A stretch of DNA of 64,000 nucleotides from Parasaccharibacter apium (lineage in GTDB: Bacteria > Pseudomonadota > Alphaproteobacteria > Acetobacterales > Acetobacteraceae): assembly GCF_002592045.1 (NCBI RefSeq), contig NZ_MEJG01000006.1, positions 23,211 through 87,210 on the forward strand, read 5' to 3'. Position 1 is the first letter of the stretch. Each line of letters opens with the position of its first letter. The notes under the pieces were generated by a model. It did not search any database and was not told the DNA's origin. It saw nothing but the letters and a program-made list of their open reading frames with translations. Positions 8,896 to 17,542 of this stretch are shown here, piece by piece. The position numbers were made by a program, and so were the translations under genes.

Positions 8896-8913
8896 ATGCT
8901 AAAACTAGGGGCG
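8886..8913. terminator. Possible hairpin terminator between convergent genes
   Basis: CGCCCC at 8886-8891 pairs with GGGGCG at 8908-8913, extended by a bulged TAG/CTA pairing, and overlaps the aldolase stop codon. It lies between two convergent genes, as a shared terminator would, but there is no T-tract on either strand, so the call is weak. Confidence 0.3.
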
Positions 8914-8924
8914 CATCATGGCCC

Positions 8925-9233
8925 TCAATGCGCCATAAGAGGCGGTGTTTGTGGGACACGCTGGCAAGAGGCCGTCCCCACTGTAACATGCTCGCATGAA
9001 GGTAAGGGACCATGCCGCCCCGGCAAGGGCCAGAAAAGTTCTATCCCTAATGAAATAGCCACTAAAAGGCCCGCTAATAAAGCCCACGGCCAAAAGCGCG
9101 GCTCTCGACCTAAAAGAGGCGGAATCCCCTGCTCATATTGAAAACGCCGCCCCTCTGCCAACAAGGATTCAGAATCCTGCACAGGCCCGGTGGGGCGGTC
9201 CTCATCATCAAAAGGGGCGGGGGAGGAAGGCAC
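8925..9233 (-). CDS. Small hypothetical protein with one membrane segment
   Basis: A 102-residue protein of unknown function. An acidic, Pro-rich N-terminal half is followed by one strong hydrophobic segment (WPWALLAGLLVAISLGIELF, about residues 49-68) and a short C-terminal tail with two cysteines. The start is a GTG preceded by AAGGAAT, and lies 7 bases after the thyX stop, so it is probably translated from the thyX message. No known family is recognised. It is supported by the membrane segment, the ribosome binding site and the operon spacing. Confidence 0.55.
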   Translation of the reverse strand: MPSSPAPFDDEDRPTGPVQDSESLLAEGRRFQYEQGIPPLLGREPRFWPWALLAGLLVAISLGIELFWPLPGRHGPLPSCEHVTVGTASCQRVPQTPPLMAH

Positions 9234-9240
9234 TATTCCT

Positions 9241-10146
9241 TCAACCTTCCAACACGGCTTGCATTTCTGTCCATTCCCGCTTTGTCAGGCCAGAGCTTTC
9301 CTGCGTGACGACCTCACCAGCAAGACGGCGGCGTAAGACCTTCAACATCCCAGCGGAGAAGCTATAAGCCCCTAGGCGATATTCCTCAAACGCCTGAGCG
9401 GTATGAGGCACCCATGCCTTGAGAATCTCGATCATCTTTTGGGCATAAACGCGAATCTCATATTGCGCGTGGGAATCAGCCCGCAAGGCGAGAAAATGCA
9501 TCAAATTATGCAAATCAATCTTCCAATACCATTGTGTATAGGTATTGAGGGTGAGGTTAATACGAGCAAGCTCCCGCGCTACACCCATCCCTTCTGGGTC
9601 CAGCATCTCTTCATAATCGCCATAACATTGCAGCGCATCACGTTGGAGAATAGCGAGGACCTGTTGTGCTGTCTCCGCGCTTAAGCTCTCACCACGGCCT
9701 TGATGATTCACCGTACTTTGCGCGGCAATATGAGCAGCCTCTGGGAGATAGAACTCTTTATCCAACACAGAGTAACGCGCAGAATATTCATTCACGCTAG
9801 CCATGCGATGGCGAATCCACTGCCGTGCGACAAAGAGCGGGAGTTTCACATGGAACTTAATCTCACACATCTCAAAAGGTGTGGAGTGGCGATGCCGCAT
9901 GAGATAACGAATCAGCCCCGCATCCTCAGATGTTTTACGCGTCCCCTTCCCATAAGACACACGCGCAGCCTGCACGACGGCAGAATCACCGCCCATATAA
10001 TCCACAACCCGGATGAACCCATGATCCAGCAACGGGAAAGGCTCAAACAAAATCTCCTCCATCGCAGGGACGGTAGGACGAACCGTTTTATGCGGGGAGG
10101 CACGCAACGCCGTAATTTCGGATTGTTGCTCGTCTGTTAGGGCCAT
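9241..10146 (-). CDS. thyX: Flavin-dependent thymidylate synthase ThyX
   Basis: ThyX methylates dUMP to dTMP using methylene-tetrahydrofolate, FAD and NADPH. The diagnostic motif [15 protein letters not shown] (RHRxxSxNxxSxR) is present near the middle, with [20 protein letters not shown] before it and [20 protein letters not shown] after it. The ATG at 10146 is preferred over the GTG at 10164 because AGGAGA stands 7 bases upstream of it. The presence of ThyX suggests that this organism may lack ThyA, which cannot be tested in this window. Confidence 0.95.
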   Translation of the reverse strand: MALTDEQQSEITALRASPHKTVRPTVPAMEEILFEPFPLLDHGFIRVVDYMGGDSAVVQAARVSYGKGTRKTSEDAGLIRYLMRHRHSTPFEMCEIKFHVKLPLFVARQWIRHRMASVNEYSARYSVLDKEFYLPEAAHIAAQSTVNHQGRGESLSAETAQQVLAILQRDALQCYGDYEEMLDPEGMGVARELARINLTLNTYTQWYWKIDLHNLMHFLALRADSHAQYEIRVYAQKMIEILKAWVPHTAQAFEEYRLGAYSFSAGMLKVLRRRLAGEVVTQESSGLTKREWTEMQAVLEG

Positions 10147-10241
10147 GATGTCTCTCCTGCTCACCTGACTTAGCGGAAGCCTTGATGTAGCCTTACAACT
10201 GCCCCTCCTGCAAGCCTAACCAGTAGGCTACTCTCTTATCC

Positions 10242-10270
10242 TTGATATCGGTGTTAAGAGAGCGTATATC
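10242..10270 (+). promoter_or_regulatory. Sigma-70 type promoter of the tmRNA gene
   Basis: TTGATA at 10242-10247 and TATATC at 10265-10270 are separated by exactly 17 bases, close to the consensus, and sit directly in front of the tmRNA acceptor piece. The expected transcription start is near 10277. This is inferred from hexamers and context only. Confidence 0.6.
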
Positions 10271-10276
10271 TTTCCT

Positions 10277-10560
10277 CGCTGGAGGCTTCGGCCTTAGCTA
10301 TGGCGATAAACGGTAGATGAAATAAGTGTTGTGGACCCGGGGGCAGTGCCCGGCGTCTCCACCATCAACCTTTTAGGTTGGCTTAGGGGGACGAAACAGG
10401 CTCGACACGCATGGTAAAGATCTACTTTTTGCCCGGCATTGTACCGCCGTTATCGGGCTAATTTTACAAGTGCCAACGATAACTCTGAGGTGCTCGCTGT
10501 TGCTGCATAAGCGATAAGCGCGGTCCGGGGGGCACCGGGCAACAGAAGCCCCCCACCTTT
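10277..10560 (+). ncRNA. ssrA: Transfer-messenger RNA, permuted two-piece alphaproteobacterial type
   Basis: tmRNA rescues stalled ribosomes and tags the nascent chain for proteolysis. The gene is circularly permuted. The acceptor piece comes first: its T-arm is CCGGG-GGCAGTG-CCCGG and it ends GTCTCCACCA, with ACCA at 10361-10364. A short intervening loop (about 10365-10385) would be removed. The coding piece starts at about 10386 with GGGGGACGAAACAGGCTCGA, whose GGGGAC pairs with GTCTCC of the acceptor end. The tag frame GCC to TAA (10472-10510) encodes ANDNSEVLAVAA. A GC-rich hairpin (about 10526-10555) closes the gene and is followed by T-rich sequence. The end coordinates are approximate. 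Confidence 0.92.
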
Positions 10561-10679
10561 TACCTTTTCTTCCCCAGATATTAGTAAATCCGAAAAGAAT
10601 ATGCTGCTCAGCCCTTGCGATTTTGTTACAGCTGTCGCACACCTAAAGGGCTTTTGATAAAACAGGTGAGGGTCCCGCC

Positions 10680-11270
10680 ATGAGTGATGATACCAAAGAC
10701 CCAGATGGGTTCGAGCCACCCCCTCCCGCCAGTCTCCTCCCTTATGACGCATGGCTTGAAGAAGCGCATCGCGAGGTTATGCTCAAAGCCCTAGAGCATG
10801 TTAGCGAACACGGCCTACCGGGGGAGCATCATTTCTATATGACCTTCCTCACCACATCTCCCGGTGTTGTCATCCCCGCCGCGTTGAAAGAACGCTACCC
10901 GGAGGAGATGACCATCGTGCTGCAACATCAGTTCCAAAACCTCACGGTGGATCGTGATGCGCGCTCTTTCTCTGTAGGGCTTTCTTTTGGGGGCGTGCCC
11001 AGTACGCTGCATATCCCCTTTGCTGCCATTACGGCCTTTGCCGACCCGCATATTCATCTCGTCTTACGCTTCATCCCTCATCGTGAGATGGGCCCCCCAG
11101 CGGAGGTGCATGACTTCCGCCCCACATCACATGAGCAGAGGTCGGACCATTCCACCAAAACAGATGGTCAATCCACCGCCTCTACCGAAGGCGCGGAAGT
11201 TGTCAGTTTAGCCGCATTCCGTAAAAAACCCGCCCATCAGCCAGACGATACTGATGATTCTGACCGCTAA
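10680..11270 (+). CDS. sspB: SspB-family ClpXP adaptor protein
   Basis: SspB binds the ssrA tag added by tmRNA and delivers tagged proteins to ClpXP. The protein shows the alpha-type SspB fold region: LLPYDAWLEEAHREVMLKAL, HHFYMTFLTTSPGVVIP, MTIVLQHQFQNLTV and FGGVPSTLHIPFAAITAFAD. After about residue 130 comes a low-complexity tail ending in VVSLAAFRKKP, which resembles the ClpX-binding tail of SspB proteins (hydrophobic core flanked by basic residues). The gene lies about 120 bases downstream of the tmRNA gene on the same strand, a fitting neighbourhood. Length 196 residues. Confidence 0.9.
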   Translation: MSDDTKDPDGFEPPPPASLLPYDAWLEEAHREVMLKALEHVSEHGLPGEHHFYMTFLTTSPGVVIPAALKERYPEEMTIVLQHQFQNLTVDRDARSFSVGLSFGGVPSTLHIPFAAITAFADPHIHLVLRFIPHREMGPPAEVHDFRPTSHEQRSDHSTKTDGQSTASTEGAEVVSLAAFRKKPAHQPDDTDDSDR

Positions 11271-11285
11271 GCAAAGGCTGAGCGT

Positions 11286-12383
11286 GTGATCCGTTTTTCC
11301 TTCCCATGGAGATCTTACTGCCTTAGATGGGCGGGGCTTGTCGGCCTCTCTGCGCTCATCTCTGGCTTTTTTTTGCTGCTCCATCTCACAGCGGGGATGA
11401 TGTTAGGGCCGATGATCGCGGGCATTATTATGTCGCTCAAAGGCCGTGCGGTCACTGTAAAGCCTGTGTTCTTTACAATGGCCCAAGCGATTCTTGCTTG
11501 TGTGGTGGTCAATAGCGTTACACTCTCTGTATTACATCACATCTTCTCACACTGGGCGTTAGTCCTCTTCAGTGTATTATCGGTTATCTTAGTCAGCTTT
11601 GCGACCGGTGCAGGCCTCGCATGGTTTGGCGTTATGCCAGGGACAACAGCCCTATGGGGCACCTCCCCTGGGGCAGCCTCTACCATGGTGATGTTATGCA
11701 GCTCTTTTGGGGCTGATGCGCGACTAACAGCTTTTATGCTCTATTTCCGCGTCATCATGGTTGCTGTGGCCACATCGCTTGTTTCATGGATTGTCGTTCG
11801 TACGCATCACGATATTGGAATCCCACCTCTCACGCAGGGTGACCTCCTCCCCACCCTTGGCCTCATCGCTGTTAGTACGCTCATCAGCCTTAAATTACGG
11901 ATGCCTGCTTTGGCCCTTTTGCTGACCATCCTCATCGGCACGGGGCTCCAACTGGCTGGCATTTTACAAATCAGCGCGCCATTTTGGTTACGTATTCCCG
12001 CTTATCTTATCATCGGTTGGTCTATAGGTTTACGTTTTACCGCCCCAGTATTGCGCTATGCGTTACGCTCCATCCCCGCAGTTCTGCTCTCATCGCTTAC
12101 GCTGATTATCGTCTGTGCTTTACTAGCCTTTCCCGTTGCCTATTTTGCAAAGATTGACCTGCTCAGTGCCTATCTTGCCACCAGCCCCGGCGGGCTTGAT
12201 ACCATCATCGTCATCAGTGCGAACATCCCCATTGCCTTGCCATTTATCATTGCCATGCAGACGGCACGTATGATCGCTGTCGTAACACTTGGCCCTACCA
12301 TTGCACGCCCATTAGGCCGCTGGCTAGAGCGCCATGCACGCACCCCTTTGAGCGAAAAACTCATCCCTCAACCTAAAGAGTAA
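11286..12383 (+). CDS. AbrB family (PF05145-type) inner-membrane protein
   Basis: A 365-residue polytopic membrane protein with about ten hydrophobic segments and an internal twofold layout. The motif GMMLGPMIAGIIMSLKG in the first half and LRMPALALLLTILIGTGLQL in the second, plus TSPGAASTMVMLCSSFGAD and TSPGGLDTIIVISAN, are typical of the membrane 'AbrB duplication' family, formerly misnamed ammonia monooxygenase. It is unrelated to the DNA-binding AbrB. Some relatives act in transport, but the substrate here is unknown. The start is a GTG, 15 bases after the sspB stop. Confidence 0.85.
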   Translation: MIRFSFPWRSYCLRWAGLVGLSALISGFFLLLHLTAGMMLGPMIAGIIMSLKGRAVTVKPVFFTMAQAILACVVVNSVTLSVLHHIFSHWALVLFSVLSVILVSFATGAGLAWFGVMPGTTALWGTSPGAASTMVMLCSSFGADARLTAFMLYFRVIMVAVATSLVSWIVVRTHHDIGIPPLTQGDLLPTLGLIAVSTLISLKLRMPALALLLTILIGTGLQLAGILQISAPFWLRIPAYLIIGWSIGLRFTAPVLRYALRSIPAVLLSSLTLIIVCALLAFPVAYFAKIDLLSAYLATSPGGLDTIIVISANIPIALPFIIAMQTARMIAVVTLGPTIARPLGRWLERHARTPLSEKLIPQPKE

Positions 12384-12386
12384 GCA

Positions 12387-12418
12387 TAAAAAAAGGGCCT
12401 GCCATGTGGCAGACCCTC
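12387..12418 (-). terminator. Rho-independent terminator of the glycosyltransferase gene
   Basis: AGGGCCTGCC at 12394-12403 pairs with GGCAGACCCT at 12408-12417 (one mismatch) around a four-base loop. The A-run at 12388-12394 reads as a T-tract on the minus strand. It sits 23 bases past the stop of the leftward gene. Confidence 0.8.
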
Positions 12419-12440
12419 TCTCATTCTTTGCTCTGCAAGG

Positions 12441-13307
12441 TTAGTTCTCAACCCGCAATGCATCAAACTCATTAACCATATCGAGGCTGTAATCCGCCTT
12501 CGCTTTTTCCAAATGAGACTCCCAAAGCGGGACGTAATAACCATACCCGGCAGGATTTTGGAAGAACCAATGACGCCATGCATGAAAGACATGGTCATGT
12601 TCACGATAGGCGGGGTCGTCCAACAAATGACGCGCCGCCGGAGGCTTGGCAGCGTGGAAATGCACAATTGTTGCCCGCTCATCAACGCCCCAATAGGGCT
12701 TCCAATTAAACCGAGCGGAAAGCGGGCTCCAATGGGCATTATAGAAAATGCGCAATAATTCCTGATCGTACCCTGCAATATAATCCAAGTTATCGCACAG
12801 GAAGTCCACCATAGCGGGGAGATCTTTACGCATACGCTCAAGATTCATCACCATGACCCCTGAGTTCATATCAGCGTAATAATCTTGCTTACCAAATTGG
12901 CCACAAGCCGCAAAAATCTCAGGTTTGCAAAACTCAACCTGAGGGTCCTTCATAAACATCACATCACAATCAGTATAAAGGACATACTGATCTTCCGTCT
13001 CAAGCAAAGGGAGCTCTAGGCGCATAAAAGCACCAGCGGCGGTGAGAATGTAATTAGGCCATTCCGGCTTGAGGCGACGCTGAGCATCAAGGAGGCGATC
13101 ATAAAAATGCAGACGGTGGAAAATAACCGTCACACCAGCAGCCCGCATCTCCCGCGTAAAGTCACATTCATTACCATCAAAAACCATATGCGGGATCAAG
13201 TTTGTATTCTCACGCGCAGAACGCACAGCAACGCGAATACAATCAATAAAACCATGATCTGGGTCGTTAGAGAGTGTCTCTTCTGTAATTGCAAAAAACC
13301 ACTTCAT
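12441..13307 (-). CDS. Glycosyltransferase, GT8-like nucleotide-diphospho-sugar transferase
   Basis: A 288-residue GT-A fold glycosyltransferase. The DxD metal/nucleotide-sugar motif is visible in YVLYTDCDVMFMKDP near residues 110-124. It is followed by a second conserved region DMNSGVMVMNLERMRKDLP and by GYDQELLRIFYNAHWSPLSA and IVHFHAAKPP, as in GT8 family retaining transferases. No signal peptide or membrane segment is evident, so it probably acts in the cytoplasm on a surface-glycan precursor. The acceptor and donor are unknown. It stands alone with its own terminator. Confidence 0.8.
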   Translation of the reverse strand: MKWFFAITEETLSNDPDHGFIDCIRVAVRSARENTNLIPHMVFDGNECDFTREMRAAGVTVIFHRLHFYDRLLDAQRRLKPEWPNYILTAAGAFMRLELPLLETEDQYVLYTDCDVMFMKDPQVEFCKPEIFAACGQFGKQDYYADMNSGVMVMNLERMRKDLPAMVDFLCDNLDYIAGYDQELLRIFYNAHWSPLSARFNWKPYWGVDERATIVHFHAAKPPAARHLLDDPAYREHDHVFHAWRHWFFQNPAGYGYYVPLWESHLEKAKADYSLDMVNEFDALRVEN

Positions 13308-13391
13308 TACTTCACACTCCTTAACATATCAGATCCATCAAAATATTTTGACCGTTCGCTCATCTATAGTCCGGATCTATTTAACAGATGA

Positions 13392-13610
13392 TTACCAATT
13401 TCTAGAAATCAACCAGAACTCTTCTGAAGTCAGCGTCACAGTTCCTTGATTTACTGTTTCCGATGCTGCCTTAGCCAGTGCGTGAATCCGCTCTATCAGA
13501 ATCGTCTTTCGTTGGGTTACCTCAGACGCTTCAGCCTCCGCTGCTAAAGTTTGCAATGCTAACGCGGCTGCTTTCGCAACACGGCCTGCATCCAACGCAG
13601 CATAAGACAT
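13392..13610 (-). CDS. Small Ala-rich hypothetical protein
   Basis: A 72-residue protein, almost entirely helical in character and rich in Ala, with a Trp-containing C-terminus (SEEFWLISRNW). AGGGGTG lies 7 bases before the ATG. No family is recognised. It lies alone between the glycosyltransferase and the transglycosylase. Its composition looks protein-like and no longer frame overlaps it, but a chance frame cannot be excluded. Confidence 0.45.
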   Translation of the reverse strand: MSYAALDAGRVAKAAALALQTLAAEAEASEVTQRKTILIERIHALAKAASETVNQGTVTLTSEEFWLISRNW

Positions 13611-13884
13611 GTCTCAGCACCCCTATTCCTAGTTCCACCACATCCCCCTATGATGGGGAGAAAAGACCACTTTACGGTATAGCTACTGCCCTTATAAAAC
13701 AATTTAGCTATACAAACCAGACCGTGATCTTTCGTAATCCTCGGTTACTATATGTACTTACCACAAAAAAGCCAGATTACCTTATCAATTAACACAATAT
13801 TTACAAAAAGTTCCTTCCTCTCTCCCTCCGACACTTTTCATGATAATAAGAAATCCCATTCTCGCCTTTGCATAGGACGTCCAC

Positions 13885-15057
13885 ATGATCTGCACTGCTG
13901 CCACTCCTGCCCCTGCACCTATAGGCCGTTTCCTTTTTGCTTTATTTCTCCCCATCCTACTGGCTGCTTGTGCCACCCGCCCAACCACACCCACCATGCC
14001 CGTGATGGAGGAGCAAGCTGATTACCGCGCTCATGCGCGCTCACATTACACCCCTCCCGGTCCCCCTGATGACCCATGGGGGCCTTATATTGAGGAAGCC
14101 TCCAACCGTTTTGATGTCCCCACTGAATGGATTCGTGCTGTTATGCACCAGGAATCAGGCGGCCATCTTTACGATAGCTCTGGCAATTTTATTACCTCTA
14201 CGCCCGGCGCAATGGGGCTAATGCAGATTATGCCCCCCTCTTATGATGACCTCCGCGCCCAATATAATCTTGGCCCCGACCCTTACGACCCGCATGATAA
14301 CATTTTGGCCGGCACGGCTTATCTCCGCCAAATGTATGATATTTATGGCTCCCCAGGCTTTTTAGCGGCCTATAATTATGGCCCCGGAAGTTTGGATCAC
14401 TATCTCCGCCAAAATCGTGCCCTCCCACGCGAGACACGCAATTACGTTGCTGCCATTGCGCCTAAAATCGTTGGGATTTGGCCACGTCAACGCTCGCAAA
14501 ATGACCTCATCGTAGCCCGTCATGATCGCACCGCTAGGATGAACCGCCATTATAACCCTGAGGACTCTCTACCTGCTGATGCAGCCCCGGTAGCAGAGCA
14601 AGCCGTCCAAACAGCTGAGACGCAAGATATACGCTCCGCTTGGGCCTCGCGCGGTTTTACCCCCACCCCTGTACAGCCTGTCGCGCCCCCTCCTCAACGC
14701 GCAGAACCACGACCAGAGCCCAATACGCTCCGCATCCGCTCCATCCCGCTAGCTGATGCCCCCACAAGCCATACACGCGCTACGGATATGATGGCGGAAT
14801 CCACCCATGATTGGGCCATCCAGCTTGGTAGCTATGCAGGGCAAAAACAGGCCCATATGACAGCCACAAAATTACGCCCTCGCATCACTCCTATTGCTGG
14901 TGGAGCGATGATCCATATCATGCAGACCCATACCAACCACGGCACACTCTACCGCGCCCGTTTGACAAACCTTACCCATAGTCAGGCTGTCGATGCGTGC
15001 AGACGCCTCCATGGCATCTCCCCTTGTGTAACAGTCCCCCCCGGGGCCCATTTTTAA
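13885..15057 (+). CDS. Lytic transglycosylase lipoprotein with C-terminal SPOR domain
   Basis: A 390-residue cell-wall enzyme. The N-terminus has a lipoprotein signal with lipobox LLAAC near residue 30. An SLT-type transglycosylase domain (about residues 75-195) contains the catalytic Glu in MHQESGGHLY, then PGAMGLMQIMPPSYDDL and FLAAYNYGPGSLDHYL. A Pro-rich linker leads to a SPOR domain (about residues 310-388, WAIQLGSYAGQKQAHMTATK), which binds denuded glycan strands at division sites. The combination resembles RlpA- or MltC-like septal peptidoglycan enzymes. Confidence 0.88.
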   Translation: MICTAATPAPAPIGRFLFALFLPILLAACATRPTTPTMPVMEEQADYRAHARSHYTPPGPPDDPWGPYIEEASNRFDVPTEWIRAVMHQESGGHLYDSSGNFITSTPGAMGLMQIMPPSYDDLRAQYNLGPDPYDPHDNILAGTAYLRQMYDIYGSPGFLAAYNYGPGSLDHYLRQNRALPRETRNYVAAIAPKIVGIWPRQRSQNDLIVARHDRTARMNRHYNPEDSLPADAAPVAEQAVQTAETQDIRSAWASRGFTPTPVQPVAPPPQRAEPRPEPNTLRIRSIPLADAPTSHTRATDMMAESTHDWAIQLGSYAGQKQAHMTATKLRPRITPIAGGAMIHIMQTHTNHGTLYRARLTNLTHSQAVDACRRLHGISPCVTVPPGAHF

Positions 15058-15083
15058 GCCTTCCCCACCTTTGGAGATGATTT

Positions 15084-15644
15084 ATGACTAAATCAATGCA
15101 TCATGTCGGGACGGCTAAACCGCTGCGTTTGGCAGATGATGTCACCAGCACAGCCCGTTATGACGGACCGGGGGAATGCTACCGTTACACCCTACGCCGT
15201 GTGTGGGATGAGACAAAACCTCTCATTATGTGGGTGATGATGAACCCCTCTGTCGCCACAGAATATGGAGATGATCGCTCCGTTGCAAAATGCCAGCGTT
15301 ATAGTCGCAAATGGGGCTATGGCGGGATGTTTGTAGGCAATAGCTTTGCATATCGCTGCACAGACCAAAAACGCCTTTTGGAAGTCCCAGACCCTATTGG
15401 GCCTGAAACAAATCATTATCTTTTAGAGATGGCCGCCCATGCAGAGCGCATCGTGCTGGCCTATGGCACGCCACAAGCCAAAGCACTCCGTGCCCGTGGG
15501 CCTGAGGTTGCTTTGCTCCTACTGCGCGCGGGGTACGAGGTCACAGCCCTCAGGCTTAGCCGCAAGGGCCACCGGCCAGAACATCCGCTCTATCTGCCAG
15601 AAACCCTCACCCCCATCCCCCTTAGGGAAGACGATTTTCTCTAA
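15084..15644 (+). CDS. DUF1643 domain-containing protein
   Basis: A 186-residue protein whose core (LIMWVMMNPSVATEYGDDRS, then CQRYSRKWGYGGMFVGNSFA and RTDPIGPETN-like DPIGPETNHYL) matches DUF1643, a family of unknown function found in bacteria and phages. There is no signal peptide. GGAGATG precedes the ATG. It is 26 bases downstream of the transglycosylase gene and may share its transcript. No function is assigned. Confidence 0.8.
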   Translation: MTKSMHHVGTAKPLRLADDVTSTARYDGPGECYRYTLRRVWDETKPLIMWVMMNPSVATEYGDDRSVAKCQRYSRKWGYGGMFVGNSFAYRCTDQKRLLEVPDPIGPETNHYLLEMAAHAERIVLAYGTPQAKALRARGPEVALLLLRAGYEVTALRLSRKGHRPEHPLYLPETLTPIPLREDDFL

Positions 15645-15658
15645 AGGCTTTTCTTCCC

Positions 15659-17374
15659 TTAGACGCTCTCAGCGACCCAATTCTTTTGCTTAGTCTGGCG
15701 ACCAATGCCGGGATTTAGGCAATTACAGGGGTCCAATTTGCGGTAATGCTCCACCATGCTTTGCGGGGCTTGGTAAAGATGGCCAACATTATGCTCAGCA
15801 GGATAACGAGCACCGCGTTTATCGAGCAGAGGCCACATCATAGTTTTTTCCACCTCCATCGGGTCCACACCGGCTTTAACCACATAATCCTGATGCATGA
15901 CATGGCAGAGGAAGTGCCCGTAATAGAGCTTCATGACTAATTTATCGTCTATCTCTAGGGGGAGTTGCTCAAACCAATCCCAGTCATTACGGCGGAGGGC
16001 AATATCCAAAGCCATCATACCGCCCGTCATGTGGGCGTGGACGACATTATAACGATTAGCCGCCCCGGCTGCGGCAAAACGATGCAAAAAGGCTAATTTG
16101 CCTTCCTCTGCAGTACAGGTAAAGAAGGCCCCTTCATCCTCCCCACCCTCAGCAAAAAAGCGGTCTAACCATGGCTGCACCTGCTGCGCCAAACGGCCTG
16201 ACACCCGTAGCATGAGGTGATGCTCATAGCGTTTATGATAAGCCATTAAACGCGCGGGGACTTGCGAGGGCAAAAGACGACTTACAGACTGCATCACCCG
16301 GTCGCTCAACCCACCAGGCACCCACTGAAACCGGCGAGATAGCGAATCCACCCACGCTTTCGCACGAAATAGCGCAGGTAGATGCTTCGTCCCCAAATAG
16401 CGAATCATCGCCACAGTATCCCGCCCGTAATGGTCGGTGACCTCAAAAGCATCACGATGCATATATTCGCCAGCGATGGGGAGTTCCTCAAACTCTGTCA
16501 ACAAGGCACGGCGCACAGTTTCCAGTGTTTTGGTCTGGTTTGTCCCAAGGTAAAATACGGCTGTCTCCTGCGCGGCGGGGAATGTATCTAACCGCACCGC
16601 AAAGACAATCAACTTCCCCGCATTGCCAGAGGCCTCAAATAAACGGCCAGGGTCTGCATTATACCGGCCCGGCGTCTCTGCATCGACCTGCCGAATCCGC
16701 GTTACATAATCATCATCATGGGCTTTTTGCTGACCCGACCAATCAACATCCTCTGGATGATATTGGCCATGCTCTAAGGCTTCTAAAACCTCCTCGGCCG
16801 TTTGCGCATTGGGGAAGCGTATGCCTAGATGATTGACCAGATGCAGCTTACCGTGTGCATCTACCTGACCATAAAGGGCCATCTCCGTATAGGCCGGCCC
16901 CCGCTGGACGAGTGCGCCGCCGGAATTATTACTCACCCCACCCAAGACAGAAGCCCCAATACAAGATGAGCCAATCACTGAATGAGGCTCCCGCCCAAGA
17001 GGCGCAAGCCGGTCCTCCAGCTCGTAGAGGTCTGCCCCGGGGAGGCAGACAACTTGCTTACCCTCCCCAAGAAGCTGAATCCCTTTTAATCGCCTTGTGC
17101 TGATGAGAATGATGGGGCGGTCATAATCATCCCCATCGGGGGTGGAACCACCTGTCAGGCCAGTATTAGAGGCCTGCATTAAAATGATACGCCCTGCTGC
17201 TACCGCAAGCGTTGCGACATGCCATAGCTCGACCAACGAACGTGGAATCACGACCGCTTCCACCTTGCCATCACCAAAGCGAAAGCCCTTACGATACCCA
17301 TAAGTGGCTCCCTCCGTTGTTAGGACGTTACGTTTCCCAACAACGGTTTTTAGGTCATCAACAATCGTGGTCAT
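15659..17374 (-). CDS. dld: Quinone-dependent D-lactate dehydrogenase
   Basis: A peripheral inner-membrane FAD enzyme that oxidises D-lactate to pyruvate and passes electrons to ubiquinone. The FAD-binding region shows IILMQASNTGLTGGSTPDGD, REPHSVIGSSCIGASVLGGV and NNSGGALVQRGPAYTEMALY, nearly colinear with E. coli Dld, and the C-terminal membrane-binding domain holds VVHAHMTGGMMALDIALRRN and HNVGHLYQAP. The start chosen is the ATG at 17374 (MTTIVDDLKTVVGK), with GAAGAGG upstream, because this fits the E. coli N-terminus. In-frame starts at 17446 and 17470 would add residues with no family match. Confidence 0.92.
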   Translation of the reverse strand: MTTIVDDLKTVVGKRNVLTTEGATYGYRKGFRFGDGKVEAVVIPRSLVELWHVATLAVAAGRIILMQASNTGLTGGSTPDGDDYDRPIILISTRRLKGIQLLGEGKQVVCLPGADLYELEDRLAPLGREPHSVIGSSCIGASVLGGVSNNSGGALVQRGPAYTEMALYGQVDAHGKLHLVNHLGIRFPNAQTAEEVLEALEHGQYHPEDVDWSGQQKAHDDDYVTRIRQVDAETPGRYNADPGRLFEASGNAGKLIVFAVRLDTFPAAQETAVFYLGTNQTKTLETVRRALLTEFEELPIAGEYMHRDAFEVTDHYGRDTVAMIRYLGTKHLPALFRAKAWVDSLSRRFQWVPGGLSDRVMQSVSRLLPSQVPARLMAYHKRYEHHLMLRVSGRLAQQVQPWLDRFFAEGGEDEGAFFTCTAEEGKLAFLHRFAAAGAANRYNVVHAHMTGGMMALDIALRRNDWDWFEQLPLEIDDKLVMKLYYGHFLCHVMHQDYVVKAGVDPMEVEKTMMWPLLDKRGARYPAEHNVGHLYQAPQSMVEHYRKLDPCNCLNPGIGRQTKQKNWVAESV

Positions 17375-17542
17375 GTCATCCTCTTCTAGCGCATGCTTCA
17401 AGGAGGGCTCCCCTCCTGGGCCAAAGGCCTTATATATCGCAGGCATGATCTTACCGCTCTTTTTGCCCACAGCACCACGGGGGCAATAACCTAACTGCCT
17501 GAAAATATGTCAAAAGACTGTGAGGGGCCTATTGATGGGACG

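Noticed and set aside
9403..10140. Rightward open frames of 93 and 146 codons within thyX
   Set aside because: They are antisense shadows of a clear ThyX frame carrying the RHRxxSxNxxSxR motif.
10373..10752. Leftward open frames of 89-100 codons over the tmRNA gene
   Set aside because: They are antisense to the tmRNA, whose T-arm, acceptor pairing and tag frame are all recognisable, and they lack family likeness.
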